Source: Alphaproteobacteria bacterium
GTDB lineage: Bacteria; Pseudomonadota; Alphaproteobacteria; Rickettsiales; JABDBP01
Direction: 5' to 3'
DNA: 57,915 nucleotides
Assembly: GCA_013288565.1 (NCBI GenBank)
Contig: JABDBP010000008.1
Location: forward strand, 1-57,915
In this document: positions 8,165 to 17,418 of the stretch, in pieces
Position numbering within the stretch: position 1 is the first letter of the stretch
How the letters are laid out: each line of letters opens with the position of its first letter
Translations under genes and position numbers: made by a program
Notes under the pieces: model-generated
Told to the model about the DNA's origin: nothing
Seen by the model: the letters and a program-made list of their open reading frames with translations, nothing else
Databases searched by the model: none

Positions 8165-8365
8165 ATGGCAGTTCCAAAGAGAAAAACATCCAAGTCCAGG
8201 CGCAACATGCGCCGCTCGCACCACGCGCTGCAAGGCATCAATATCGTGGAAGATAAAACCACTGGCGAATTGAAATTGCCGCACCACGTTTCGGTGGACG
8301 GCTTTTACAACGGCCGCCAGGTGGTTTCTACGAATGAAAATCCGGAATCCGAAGCGGCTTCTTAA
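8165..8365 (+). CDS. rpmF: Ribosomal protein bL32
   Basis: A 66-residue large-subunit protein. The start [19 protein letters not shown] is diagnostic; HALQGINI and [15 protein letters not shown] follow as in alphaproteobacterial L32. The zinc-binding cysteines found in some L32 proteins are absent (C-minus type). It is followed by plsX 27 bp downstream, the common rpmF-plsX-fabH order, linking ribosome and membrane-lipid synthesis. The stop is followed directly by the plsX leader without a terminator. Confidence 0.98.
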   Translation: MAVPKRKTSKSRRNMRRSHHALQGINIVEDKTTGELKLPHHVSVDGFYNGRQVVSTNENPESEAAS

Positions 8366-8392
8366 TTTTTAGACTGGTCGCTGGATTTCCAG

Positions 8393-9439
8393 ATGACTCC
8401 CGATCATAAGAAAAAAATAACCATCGCGCTCGACGCGATGGGTGGTGACCACGCTCCGCATTCGGTGGTGAAAGGAGCGCATCATGCCAATAAGCGCTAC
8501 CGCAACCTTGAATTCCTGATGTTCGGGGATGAATCGCGCGTTGCGGCCTTGGTAGAGAATTTCTCCGGGCTTTCGGCGATAACGAAAATCATCCATACCG
8601 ACGATGTGATACACGATAACGATAAACCCACTGCCGCGCTGCGTAAGGGGAAGAATTCCAGCATGTACCAGGCCGTGGGCGCGGTGCAGGAGGGGAGGGC
8701 GGACGGCATGGTTTCTGCTGGCAACACCGGTGCGCTGATGGCGATTTCCAAAATCAATTTAAAAACTTTACCCGGTATCAGCCGCCCTGCCATCGCCAGT
8801 ATTTTCCCGACGGTCGTCAGTGAATGCGTGTTACTTGATTTGGGCGCGAATATAGATTGCAGCCCAGAAAATCTTTTTGAATTCGCGGTGATGGGCGATG
8901 CGTTCGCGCGCACCGTTCTCGGCCTCACCCATCCGAAGGTTGGGCTTTTGAATATCGGTTCGGAGGAAATGAAGGGTAACGAAGTGATAAAAGCCGCCTG
9001 GCAATTGCTGAAAAACACTGAACTGCCGATAAATTTCCATGGCTATATAGAAGGAAACGACATAGCGCAAAGCGTAGTCGATGTGGTGGTGACGGATGGT
9101 TTTACTGGTAATGTCTGTTTAAAAACTGCTGAGGGCACGGCAAAAATCTGTGGCAGTTTCCTGAAACACGCCTTCCAAAGCTCAATATTGGCGAAAATCG
9201 GCTACCTGCTCGCCAAACCGGCGCTGGTGACGTTGTTCAACAAGCTCGATCCCCGGTTATATAATGGTGCGATGTTCTTAGGGCTAAATGGCATCGTGGT
9301 AAAAAGCCACGGCGGCACTGATTGGCTCGGGCTTGCCAACGCCATAGGCGTTGCCTACGAGCTGGCAACGCATGGGATAAATGAGCAGATCACCAAAGAA
9401 CTTGCGCTTTCGCATGTAAAGGAAGTGCCAAGTGCTTGA
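8393..9439 (+). CDS. plsX: Phosphate acyltransferase PlsX
   Basis: PlsX converts acyl-ACP to acyl-phosphate, the first step of phosphatidic acid synthesis with PlsY. The 348-residue protein shows the family start ITIALDAMGGDHAP, then GNTGALMAISK, the GANIDCSPENL segment, GNEVIKA, and VVTDGFTGNVCLKTAEG in the second half, ending with HGGTDWLGLANAIGVA. Length and motifs are complete. Its last five codons form part of the left arm of the inverted repeat that separates it from fabH, so its C-terminal residues (KEVPSA) may be repeat-derived. Confidence 0.97.
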   Translation: MTPDHKKKITIALDAMGGDHAPHSVVKGAHHANKRYRNLEFLMFGDESRVAALVENFSGLSAITKIIHTDDVIHDNDKPTAALRKGKNSSMYQAVGAVQEGRADGMVSAGNTGALMAISKINLKTLPGISRPAIASIFPTVVSECVLLDLGANIDCSPENLFEFAVMGDAFARTVLGLTHPKVGLLNIGSEEMKGNEVIKAAWQLLKNTELPINFHGYIEGNDIAQSVVDVVVTDGFTGNVCLKTAEGTAKICGSFLKHAFQSSILAKIGYLLAKPALVTLFNKLDPRLYNGAMFLGLNGIVVKSHGGTDWLGLANAIGVAYELATHGINEQITKELALSHVKEVPSA

Positions 9440-9499
9440 GTAGCAGAGTGCTGAGAAATATGAAAACACAGCACTCTGCACTCGGCACTCGGCACTCTT
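9423..9499. repeat. Inverted repeat with internal tandem units (type AGTGC)
   Basis: Left arm 9423-9454 and right arm 9469-9499 are largely complementary; each is built from degenerate units around GCACTC/GAGTGC (right arm: CACTCTGCACTCGGCACTC and on). The loop contains the ATG at 9460. It spans the end of plsX and the first codons of fabH. The same architecture with other unit sequences occurs at 26031-26117, 32881-32954 and 34063-34125. Confidence 0.75.
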
Positions 9500-10449
9500 C
9501 CATCATCCTCGGAACCGGCTCCTATTTGCCGAAAAAAATTCTTACCAATGCCGATTTGGAAAAGTTGGTTGCCACCAATGACAAATGGATAGTCGAGCGC
9601 ACCGGCATTAAAAAACGCCACATCGCGGCAGCAGGCGAATCGACCGCTGACATGGCGGCTAAAGCGGCGCTGAAGGCAATAAAATCGGCAGGAATAAAAA
9701 AATCCTCTATCGATTTGATTATCCTCGGCACTGCGACGCCGGATAATACTTTTCCTTCATCTGCCACGAAAATCCAGGCGGTGCTCGGACTCTCAAGAAT
9801 CCCAGCTTTTGATGTCAACGCTGCCTGCGCCGGATTCATCTATGCGCTGCTGACGGCGGATAGTTTTTTGAAATCCGGGCAATATGAAAACGCGTTGGTA
9901 ATAGGTTCCGACGTTCTCTCTCGCATCGTCGATTGGGAGGATAGAGGAACCTGTGTATTATTCGGCGACGGTGCCGGTGCGGTAGTTTTACAAAGCTCGA
10001 AACAAAAAAATAGAGGACTTCTTGGCGGTAATATTCATTCCGACGGTTCCACGCGCGATTTGCTTTATGTAGATGGTGGGGTGGGAACTACCGCGACTTC
10101 GGGAAAAATCAGAATGCAGGGCAAAGAAGTTTTCCGCCATGCCGTACATAAAATGTCGGAATCGGTGGAATCGACTCTGCAGTCTGCACACCTAAAAGTA
10201 AAGGATATCGATTGGCTCATCCCACACCAGGCCAACGTCAGGATAATGGAAGCAACCGCGAAAAAACTGGGAATCCCAACATCTAAGGTGATTACAACGG
10301 TTGAAAATCACGCCAACACCTCCGCCGCATCAATTCCGCTGGCGCTTGATACCGCCGTGCGTGAAGGCCGGATAAAAAAAGGCGATCTCGTTGCCATGAC
10401 TGCCATCGGTGCCGGACTTGCCTGGGGCTCGGTGCTGGTTCGGTGGTGA
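9460..10449 (+). CDS. fabH: 3-oxoacyl-ACP synthase III (FabH)
   Basis: FabH starts fatty acid synthesis by condensing acetyl-CoA with malonyl-ACP. The conserved protein starts at SSIILGTGSYLPKKILTN; I place the start at the ATG at 9460, giving 329 residues, rather than the TTG at 9436 that overlaps plsX. The catalytic triad is visible: Cys in FDVNAACAGFIYAL (~residue 116), His in WLIPHQANVRI and Asn in VENHANTSAASIPLAL. The C-terminal GAGLAWGSVLVRW is typical. The first ~13 residues (KTQHSALGTRHS) are translated from the inverted repeat, an extension not expected in the family. The usual next gene ihfA is absent; a tRNA gene follows. Confidence 0.95.
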   Translation: MKTQHSALGTRHSSIILGTGSYLPKKILTNADLEKLVATNDKWIVERTGIKKRHIAAAGESTADMAAKAALKAIKSAGIKKSSIDLIILGTATPDNTFPSSATKIQAVLGLSRIPAFDVNAACAGFIYALLTADSFLKSGQYENALVIGSDVLSRIVDWEDRGTCVLFGDGAGAVVLQSSKQKNRGLLGGNIHSDGSTRDLLYVDGGVGTTATSGKIRMQGKEVFRHAVHKMSESVESTLQSAHLKVKDIDWLIPHQANVRIMEATAKKLGIPTSKVITTVENHANTSAASIPLALDTAVREGRIKKGDLVAMTAIGAGLAWGSVLVRW

Positions 10450-10494
10450 TACGGCTTGCGCCGGAAATTTTATCTAATTATATTCCTTGCCTAA

Positions 10495-10569
10495 GCCGCT
10501 TTAGCTCAGTGGTAGAGCAACCGCCTTGTAAGCGGTAGGTCGTCAGTTCGAATCCGACAAGCGGCACCA
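10495..10569 (+). tRNA. tRNA-Thr(TGT), intact copy at left junction
   Basis: A 75-nt cloverleaf with encoded CCA. The acceptor GCCGCTT pairs with AAGCGGC, the anticodon stem ACCGC/GCGGT encloses CTTGTAA (anticodon TGT, threonine), and the T loop is TTCGAAT. The T stem has an A52-C62 mismatch, shared with the second copy at 21501. Its last 74 bases are repeated at the right end of the mobile element, so this copy consists of the chromosomal 5' end plus element-derived sequence at the left junction. Confidence 0.97.
10496..10569 (+). repeat. attL: left 74-bp direct repeat
   Basis: Identical over 74 bp to 21502-21575; identity begins at tRNA base 2 and ends with CCA. The base before is G here and T at the right copy; the base after is T here and A there. 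The crossover lies somewhere within the identical stretch. Confidence 0.93.
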
Positions 10570-10665
10570 TCTAAAATCCAGTATAACCGCCAAGTTCAGG
10601 CGGAATAGGCAAGATTAGGAAACGGTCTTAAAGAGCAGCAAAACACCCTCATTTTATCCTCTCTG

Positions 10666-10683
10666 GTAGCACTAGGGTAGCAC
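10666..10683 (+). promoter_or_regulatory. Putative left integrase arm sites (two GTAGCAC)
   Basis: GTAGCAC occurs at 10666-10672 and 10677-10683, 11 bp apart (one helical turn), about 100 bp inside attL and before the integrase gene. The same pair with the same 11-bp period occurs near the right end (21425-21442). This is the layout expected of arm-type binding sites. The stretch also contains CTCTGGT/ACCAGAG as an inverted repeat, which could be part of the int promoter. Confidence 0.6.
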
Positions 10684-10700
10684 CAGAGGGAGTAACCTAA

Positions 10701-11864
10701 ATGGGCTGCAAATCTGAGAAAATCAACCTCACCAATACATATATAAGCAACCTTCCGGTAGCACTGGAGCGGTATCATCACTACGACCAGAGAGTAAGCG
10801 GCCTGGGAATTATGGTGTTTCCTACCGGCGTTAAAACCTACTTCCTATACATGAAGCATGAAGGAAAACCGCAGAGATTCAAGATTGGTAGGTTCCCCGA
10901 TATATCTGTTGAGAATGCAAGAACGCTAGCATTAAAGTTGAAGTGCGATATTACAAACGGCATTGACCCGAAAGCGAAGAAGAAAGCAGCAGAAAGAGAT
11001 ATAACTTTCGCAGCACTGTTCGACCATTATATTGAGAAACACGCCAAGCATCATAAGAAGAAGTGGAAAGAGGATAAAGCTGTCAATCGTTTATACATAG
11101 GTGTGTTATCTAACAAGAAGATTGCTGCAATATCGCAAACCGATATTAACTCCCTGCATAAAAGAGTGGGGCAGGAAATAGGAACACGCACTGCTAACAT
11201 TGTGCTTAATCTGATAAGAGGCATTTACAATAAGGCTATCGAGTGGGATTTATTTACCGGCAAGAATCCGGCATTAGGAGTAACCAGGTTTAGAGAGGTT
11301 AGTAGGGATAGATTCTTACAACCTGATGAGTTGCCGAAGCTCTTTGCATCACTAGAGCAGGAGCATAATCATACTGTCAGGGATTTTGTATTCATATGTC
11401 TGTTTACCGGAGTGCGTAGAGGTAATGTACTTGCTATGAGATGGGAAGAGATAAACTTTACCGCTGCCAGTTGGCATATTAAGGAAACTAAGAACGGAAC
11501 ATCCCAGGTAGTTGCCTTAACAACAATGGCAATAGAAGTATTAGAGAAGCGCAGGAAACTTACTAATAGCGAGTGGGTATTCCCTAGTGAAACTAGCAAG
11601 TCCGGCCACTTAGAGGAGCCTAAGAAAGTATGGAAGCGAATACTTGAACGCGCTGGCATAGCTAACTTTAGGATACATGACTTAAGGCGCTCTATAGGTT
11701 CTTATATGGCAGCAACCGGGGCTAACAGCTTCATCATCGGCAAGGCTCTCAACCATAAGTCCGTTGCTGCAACTGCTATTTATGCACGATTGAATATTGA
11801 CCCAGTTCGGCAATCGCTTGAAACTGCAACGCAAGCTATGTTTAATATGAAGGCTCAATCGTAG
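10701..11864 (+). CDS. int: P4-type tyrosine integrase
   Basis: This 387-residue site-specific recombinase should integrate and excise the element at tRNA-Thr. It has an N-terminal DUF4102-like arm-binding domain (~1-95, with GLGIMVFPTGVKTYFLYM and IGRFPDISVENAR), a core-binding SAM-like domain (~100-190) and a catalytic domain with Arg239 (FTGVRRGNVLAM), His326-x-x-Arg329 (RIHDLRR), His352 and nucleophile Tyr361 (NHKSVAATAIYARL). All catalytic residues are present, so it is probably active. GGAG lies 8 nt before the ATG. An AGGAGGT site in its stop region leads into the next gene. Confidence 0.96.
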   Translation: MGCKSEKINLTNTYISNLPVALERYHHYDQRVSGLGIMVFPTGVKTYFLYMKHEGKPQRFKIGRFPDISVENARTLALKLKCDITNGIDPKAKKKAAERDITFAALFDHYIEKHAKHHKKKWKEDKAVNRLYIGVLSNKKIAAISQTDINSLHKRVGQEIGTRTANIVLNLIRGIYNKAIEWDLFTGKNPALGVTRFREVSRDRFLQPDELPKLFASLEQEHNHTVRDFVFICLFTGVRRGNVLAMRWEEINFTAASWHIKETKNGTSQVVALTTMAIEVLEKRRKLTNSEWVFPSETSKSGHLEEPKKVWKRILERAGIANFRIHDLRRSIGSYMAATGANSFIIGKALNHKSVAATAIYARLNIDPVRQSLETATQAMFNMKAQS

Positions 11865-11879
11865 GAGGTACTATCATAT

Positions 11880-12626
11880 ATGACGGATGCAGCAGTCGCC
11901 AAGAAAGCAACAAGCCTAGAGTATTATGTAAAGCTCTCTGACGCATATCAGGCGTTGGGAAAGGCTATGCTTCCTGATTGGGTAGATTATCAGGTTTGCA
12001 TTAATAAAGACGGGGTGTGGAAAAAGACAAACCTCTCTCCATATCTCAGGAAAATTAACAGACCAGATAAAGAAGAGATACTAGAGCCAATTAATTTATC
12101 TACCGATACAAGGCTACAATATGCGGATGCTTCGGAGGATGATATACGTCAACATAATATTGTAGAAACTTATCTATTCAAGCCGCTTTCAGTTGGAGAG
12201 ATAGGCTCTAAATGCAGGGTTGCTGGTAGCTGGAACGATGTACCGCAGGAAGTTTGGGATTACCAGAGTTTTGAGATTTCCGTTATTGAGTCTAAAGCTA
12301 CTGCCATAAATGGCAACACCATCTGGCCGCTTCTTATAGAGCCAAATAGCTTGGCTGAGAAAGTCAAAGAGCATAATATAATAAAAGGCGCAAACAAGAA
12401 TCCTAGAGGAGGCAGGAAGCAAGAACTCGATTGGCAGGTTATTGAACCTTTACTCATCAAATTAGCTGAGTCAAAAGTATGGAAATCAGATGCAGAGTTA
12501 ATCAAAGCAACCGAAGATAAACTCAAGGAAATGAAATTTACATCAACAGAAATACCAGAGCGTACAACTATGAGAAAAAGATTAATAGCGTTAAGAAATG
12601 ATAGTAAAATCAATTGGATAAATTGA
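11880..12626 (+). CDS. Unknown element protein
   Basis: A 248-residue soluble protein with a strong AGGAGGT ribosome site just after the integrase stop; I do not recognise it. The middle contains an aromatic-rich segment (DVPQEVWDYQSFEIS). The last ~70 residues begin with a basic RGGRKQELDW and continue as helices (IPERTTMRKRLIALR), which could be a winged-helix-like DNA-binding tail. The position between integrase and primase fits a replication accessory or regulatory protein, as in P4-like satellites, but that is inference from order only. Confidence 0.75.
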   Translation: MTDAAVAKKATSLEYYVKLSDAYQALGKAMLPDWVDYQVCINKDGVWKKTNLSPYLRKINRPDKEEILEPINLSTDTRLQYADASEDDIRQHNIVETYLFKPLSVGEIGSKCRVAGSWNDVPQEVWDYQSFEISVIESKATAINGNTIWPLLIEPNSLAEKVKEHNIIKGANKNPRGGRKQELDWQVIEPLLIKLAESKVWKSDAELIKATEDKLKEMKFTSTEIPERTTMRKRLIALRNDSKINWIN

Positions 12627-12722
12627 GATTAATAGAAGCCAAATAGAGCGTAATCGGGTGTTTCTATAAGGTGACTGGTATGTTTGATGTTATATTTATT
12701 AACCAAACATGCGAGGTTTATT

Positions 12723-14915
12723 ATGGAACAAGAAAGTTTTATCAAACAAATTGAATCTTATGTTGGGCGAGGCTGGGTTCCCATTCCCGTAAAGTATAAA
12801 TCTAAAACCCCCATATTCGATGAATGGCAAAAGAGAACTATTAAGGATGTGAATATAGCTGCCGATTTCAAGCAACCTTGCAATGTCGGAATAGTTTTAG
12901 GTAAGAACTCCGGCGGCGTTGTTGATATTGATATAGATAATAAACTAGCACTTCAGATTGCTGCAAAGTTATTGTCTCCAACAGGTATGACATTTGGCCA
13001 CGAATCAAATCCAGATAGTCATTACGTTTATAATGTTGAGGACTGCGGTGAAACTCATAAGTATCAATTTCCTGAGCTTGGCATGATAGCTGAGTATCGT
13101 GCAAATGGTGGACATACTGTATTCCCGCCATCTATTCATCAATTTGGCGAAGAGATTAGGTTTTCCTCTAACGGTAAGCCCGCAGAAATAACTAGAGCCG
13201 AATTACTTAAAGCCGTAAGCAAAGTAGCCGCCGCAACTGTAGCAGCATCGAAATGGAAAAAGGGTGCGAGGCACCATATAGCTATGGCGCTATCCGGCAT
13301 ACTGCTTGGTAATGGCTGGAAAGATGATGAAACTGAAATGTTTATAGCGGCAATATGTGCGGCTACAAATGATGAGGAAACCCCAGACCGGCTTAATTCC
13401 GTCCATACCACATGGCAGAGGATAATAAACAAACTACCAGTAACGGGGTATTCTCATTTATCTCATTTTATCGGGGCAGAAGAAGCTAAATATTTCTGTC
13501 AGTGCTTAGGAATCAAGAGAGAGCAACAGATTGCCGTATCCGCCGCAAATACGGATGTTGAAGTAACCGCCAAAGAACAAATTTACAGCGATACCGATAA
13601 CGCTGAAAGATTTGCCAGACGAGTTGGAAACCGCGCCAAGTTCTGTCATAAAATGAATAAGTGGCTGGTGTATGATGGCAAGAGATGGAAAGCATCGGAC
13701 AATGGCGAGATAGGCCGGTTGGCTCAGAAAATGGCGAAGGCAACAGCCCATGAAGCTATAGAAACTTCTGGAGACAAAGACATTGTAAGAAAAGCCGCAG
13801 GTCTTCTTGATGAGAAAAGAATTAGGTCAATGCTGAAGCTAGCCGCAAGTATTTGTTGCATAGATAAAAGCGAACTGGATGCCGATAAATATCTGTTTAA
13901 TTGTTCAAACGGCACTCTTGACTTGCGAACCGGCGAATTGCTTGAGCATAACCCGGAGCATTTTATCACTAAACTATCACCCGTAGTTTTTTATAAGGAT
14001 GCTAAGTGTCCGTTGTGGCAGGGGTTCCTAAATCGGATATTCCAGGGTAAGCAGGACGTAATAAATTATCTGAAAAGAATAGTGGGGTACTCGATTACAG
14101 GACAGATAAACGAACAAGTGTTATTCATAATGCATGGTTCGGGAGCTAATGGTAAATCCACACTCATTAATATTGTACATGCGCTAATGGGAGATTATTC
14201 AACCAATGCCAACATGGAAACTTTCATGGTGAACAAACCCTCCTCATCTGCCTCGAGCGACATTGCGAGATTGGATAAAATTAGGTTTGTGAGTGCAAAT
14301 GAAGGGGAGCGTGGGCAAAGATTTGCCGAAGCGAGGGTCAAGGGATTAGTTGGGGGCGATAAGGTATTGGCTAGATTTCTGTTTGGGGAGCATTTTCAGT
14401 TCGAGCCGGAGTTCAAGCTGTGCATTGCCACTAATAATTTACCACAAATTAAGGGAAACGATGTCGGAATATGGAGGCGGATAAACCTCATCCCGTTTAA
14501 TGTTTCAATTCCCCTTCAAGAAATGGATAAAGAACTTGCCGATAAACTCAAGAACGAACTACCCGGCATACTGAACTGGGCTATTGAGGGTTGCCTGGAA
14601 TGGCAGAGTGATAAAAGTCTAAATCCACCAGAAGGGGTAAAGTCAGCAGTCCAAAGTTATAGGGCGGAAATGGATATTACCAGCCAATTTCTTGAGGATT
14701 GCTGCCTAATAGGTACTGAACATGGGGTAACGACTAAGAAAGACTTATACGAAACGTATTCCAAATGGTGCGAAAAGAATGGCGAGAAAGCCGAGAGCAA
14801 GAACGCCTTTGGCAGTATCATCAAGAACTATGGCCTAGAAGAAACTAAATCTAACGGCGCACGAAGCTGGAAGGGGTTGATTATTACTCCCGAGGCTAGG
14901 GCGGGGATGTGGTGA
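12723..14915 (+). CDS. Prim-Pol/D5-type primase-helicase
   Basis: A 730-residue replication protein of phage/plasmid type. Residues ~1-170 form a bifunctional primase-polymerase domain (RGWVPIPVKYKSKTP, the acidic motif VVDIDIDN at 67-73, and GGHTVFPPSIH at 129-139). Residues ~290-430 match the D5_N region. An SF3 helicase follows: Walker A GSGANGKST (472-480), Walker B region RLDKIRFVSANEGE (~516-529), sensor CIATNNLP (567-574) and the arginine finger in GIWRRINLIPF. The C-terminus (~650-730) is a D5 primase C-terminal winged helix. The ATG at 12723 after GCGAGG is preferred to an upstream TTG at 12684. It should replicate the excised element. Confidence 0.95.
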   Translation: MEQESFIKQIESYVGRGWVPIPVKYKSKTPIFDEWQKRTIKDVNIAADFKQPCNVGIVLGKNSGGVVDIDIDNKLALQIAAKLLSPTGMTFGHESNPDSHYVYNVEDCGETHKYQFPELGMIAEYRANGGHTVFPPSIHQFGEEIRFSSNGKPAEITRAELLKAVSKVAAATVAASKWKKGARHHIAMALSGILLGNGWKDDETEMFIAAICAATNDEETPDRLNSVHTTWQRIINKLPVTGYSHLSHFIGAEEAKYFCQCLGIKREQQIAVSAANTDVEVTAKEQIYSDTDNAERFARRVGNRAKFCHKMNKWLVYDGKRWKASDNGEIGRLAQKMAKATAHEAIETSGDKDIVRKAAGLLDEKRIRSMLKLAASICCIDKSELDADKYLFNCSNGTLDLRTGELLEHNPEHFITKLSPVVFYKDAKCPLWQGFLNRIFQGKQDVINYLKRIVGYSITGQINEQVLFIMHGSGANGKSTLINIVHALMGDYSTNANMETFMVNKPSSSASSDIARLDKIRFVSANEGERGQRFAEARVKGLVGGDKVLARFLFGEHFQFEPEFKLCIATNNLPQIKGNDVGIWRRINLIPFNVSIPLQEMDKELADKLKNELPGILNWAIEGCLEWQSDKSLNPPEGVKSAVQSYRAEMDITSQFLEDCCLIGTEHGVTTKKDLYETYSKWCEKNGEKAESKNAFGSIIKNYGLEETKSNGARSWKGLIITPEARAGMW

Positions 14916-15273
14916 AGTGCAAGGGACGAAGGGACGCAGGTAAGGGCGTTTTTCTATTCTACTCTTATATGCTGTAACTATAGGGGAGAATACTAAAAGG
15001 ACACTAATTGTGTCCTCCCTTCGCACCTCGGATGGGGGCAGTGAGTGTGAATATCGGAGTTAGCCCCAAAACCCCTATAAAACTGTGGGAAAGTACATAC
15101 AAGTTTCGGTGGTTTTCCCAACTCCTTATAGTGAGCCGGATAGCCAATATCCTATGGATATAAAAGGGGGAAAACTACTGTGCTTAATAGGACAGGCCAG
15201 CCAGAAAAAGATGTATAAAATGGGTGCGCATACTCTCAACCCCAAATCTGGCCTCCAGGCGGTTCTAAAGTCA
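14916..15273. other. Intergenic 358 bp with a perfect hairpin
   Basis: This gap lies between the primase gene and the convergent TIR-TPR gene. A perfect hairpin AGGACAC-TAATT-GTGTCCT occurs at 14998-15016; it lacks a strong T run and may be a weak terminator for the primase transcript. A 65-codon frame from a GTG at 15085 has no ribosome site or recognisable features and I do not call it. An origin might be here, but I see no iterons. Confidence 0.6.
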
Positions 15274-17259
15274 CTAATTTAAGGGTGCAATAACTTTCAG
15301 TGAATAAAATAAAGGCTTACTTCCTTGTTTTCCTTCCATTACACGAATTTTGTTCCCATCCTCTGAAAGTATCATCAAAACTGGAGTTCTGTTCTCTATT
15401 GAACCCAATATCGAAGATACTTTTTTAGATTCTCCTTGTTTTTCCCGAATAACAAATCCTTCAATAGCGCGTCCTCGAAAACTGCCATAATATCTGATTT
15501 GATAAGATTCTGGGATTGGTTTTGGGCCACCTAAACCGTAGGTGGCTGTAAAGAAACCTGAAAGAGCTGAAGGCTGTTCTTCGTAATTACCTTTTGCTTC
15601 AAATTCCGAATTTGTCAATATTACATCAAGAGAGCAAACTAAGCCTTTCCAGTGTTGCGGTAGACTACTCGGCTCTGTAAGTGACAAAGCATGACCGTAT
15701 TTCATATAAAAGTTACTAAGTGGTCTGGCCTTCTCAATTACCTCTGCTTCCTTTTTCTCTTCTTTATTTGGCAGCTCCTTCAGTCTTGTCATGGCACTCA
15801 AGATATTCTTATGATAATCCTGAATTTGAAGTGCAGAATCACATTTCTCTTGTGCTTCCGGTATAAAACCTGCGGTAATTAACTTTTGTGCTAAGTTGCT
15901 CATAGCTAATGTTTCACCAGCTTTTTCTGCTCTTCTATAAGACTCTACAGATTTTGCTGCTAATTCTAAAGCCTCATAAGTCACCCCAAGGTTATTCCAG
16001 GTAGCTGGTTCACGTTCTTGGTACGGAATCTTTAAGTAGTGAAAAAGCGACAATTCACTATTTCCAACTTCTTTATATTTATGTGCGAGTGAAAATCTCA
16101 TGTTAATATCGGATGGGTTCAGTTCTAAGATGCGTTCCGTAGCGCCTAAAACCAAGTTATCTTCTTTCTTTGCTTCAGCCACCTCCTTTAACGTTCTAAG
16201 CAGTGCTATCTCTTCTAAACCTCCAGCAGGAGCCAAGGTTTTCATTTCATTAATGATATTTGTTGCCGCCTTGACAGCTCCTGTTTTTGTATATGCTTTC
16301 GCAGCATCACTTAATAATTCTAGACGCCATGAAACATTTTTAGCGTGTTTTGCCGCTGTTTCATAAGTAGAAGCTGCATTTGTATAATCTTCATACACTG
16401 CGTAGCCTCTGGCTAAGTAATACCAAACTGCACTGTTATTAGGATTTGAAACAGTGAATGCCTTCAGATTATCTAGATTCCCACCCCTTCCTAAGAGAAC
16501 TCTCAGATATTCACACCTTGCTATCCATACGTTTTTATTATCATCTTCTACAGCATAGCTGCTTTTAAGATATGCAGTGCTTATATTCTCTGCTGCGATT
16601 TCATCTTTATCAATAAGCATACGTACAAAAGCCGTTTCATATTCATCATGCGACCATTCTGATTTTGGGGTCTTCCAGTCAGTATTATTATCTTGTGTGG
16701 AAGCTTTTTGCTCATCATCCATCTCCGGTTTCACGTCTGTAGTGACACCGCCACCTATGGTTAAATTCTTAGGAGATAGTGCAATAAGCATTTCTAAAAT
16801 CTTATTAAAAGACTTTTCAGGAGCAGCGCGGTCAAACTCAATATATTCTATATCGCTTTCAAGCCCTGTATCATTTCTTAAACCAACTTCTTTTAGTAAA
16901 ATAATCTCAAGACCCCTTCCTTTTGCGAGTCCAATTTCTTGTAAAATCCAGTCGGATGTTTTCCATTCAAAAGCATCTGCTTTTGCTTTTAGGAATCCTT
17001 TAGGATAGAAACATCTTTTTAGGAATGCACTTTGAACTGTCTGTTCCTTTTTCGTACATATGCCAATAAAAACGTTTTTATCAGCAATTAGTGACATAAC
17101 CTTTTCAGCAATAATCCTAGGTTCAGCTCTCTCCGCGTGTTCCCATTTGAAAGTTGTGTGTAAGGCTGATAGCCGTTCAAAATACTTAAGAAAGATATTA
17201 ACTACTTCTGTATCATCATCAGTAAAACTATGACCTACGAAAGCCCGAATTTCATTCAT
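15274..17259 (-). CDS. TIR-like domain protein with TPR array (putative immune effector)
   Basis: A 661-residue cargo protein. Residues 1-~165 look like a divergent TIR fold: strand A with FVGHSF (residues 7-12), KWEHAERAEPRIIAEKVMSLIADKNVFIGICTKK read in pieces as helix and strand, then DWILQEIGLAKGRGLEI, where Glu108 aligns with the catalytic glutamate of NAD-cleaving TIRs. Residues ~205-500 are TPR-like helix pairs (AVWYYLARGYAVYEDYTNAA; ATWNNLGVTYEALELAAKS). Residues ~510-661 form an unrecognised beta-rich domain. Known bacterial TIR proteins destroy NAD+ on phage infection; here that is inference. It sits alone on the minus strand in a tRNA-linked element, with no cyclase gene nearby. 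Transcript starts after 17259. Confidence 0.75.
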   Translation of the reverse strand: MNEIRAFVGHSFTDDDTEVVNIFLKYFERLSALHTTFKWEHAERAEPRIIAEKVMSLIADKNVFIGICTKKEQTVQSAFLKRCFYPKGFLKAKADAFEWKTSDWILQEIGLAKGRGLEIILLKEVGLRNDTGLESDIEYIEFDRAAPEKSFNKILEMLIALSPKNLTIGGGVTTDVKPEMDDEQKASTQDNNTDWKTPKSEWSHDEYETAFVRMLIDKDEIAAENISTAYLKSSYAVEDDNKNVWIARCEYLRVLLGRGGNLDNLKAFTVSNPNNSAVWYYLARGYAVYEDYTNAASTYETAAKHAKNVSWRLELLSDAAKAYTKTGAVKAATNIINEMKTLAPAGGLEEIALLRTLKEVAEAKKEDNLVLGATERILELNPSDINMRFSLAHKYKEVGNSELSLFHYLKIPYQEREPATWNNLGVTYEALELAAKSVESYRRAEKAGETLAMSNLAQKLITAGFIPEAQEKCDSALQIQDYHKNILSAMTRLKELPNKEEKKEAEVIEKARPLSNFYMKYGHALSLTEPSSLPQHWKGLVCSLDVILTNSEFEAKGNYEEQPSALSGFFTATYGLGGPKPIPESYQIRYYGSFRGRAIEGFVIREKQGESKKVSSILGSIENRTPVLMILSEDGNKIRVMEGKQGSKPLFYSLKVIAPLN

Positions 17260-17418
17260 TCTCTGTAACTCCTTGCGGAGATATTAACTGGCTAAAGGAA
17301 ATTCGTAAACAATAAGCTCTGTCTATATATGATTCAGCGCTTAATCAGTAATAGCACCTTTTGTAATAGGTACGTCTTTTGAACTTCTTGCTTCCCGATT
17401 AACTGCCATACTGGTTCG

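Noticed and set aside
15085-15282. 65-codon frame between primase and TIR-TPR genes
   Set aside because: GTG start without ribosome site, no recognisable composition or motif, and its end runs into the convergent gene.
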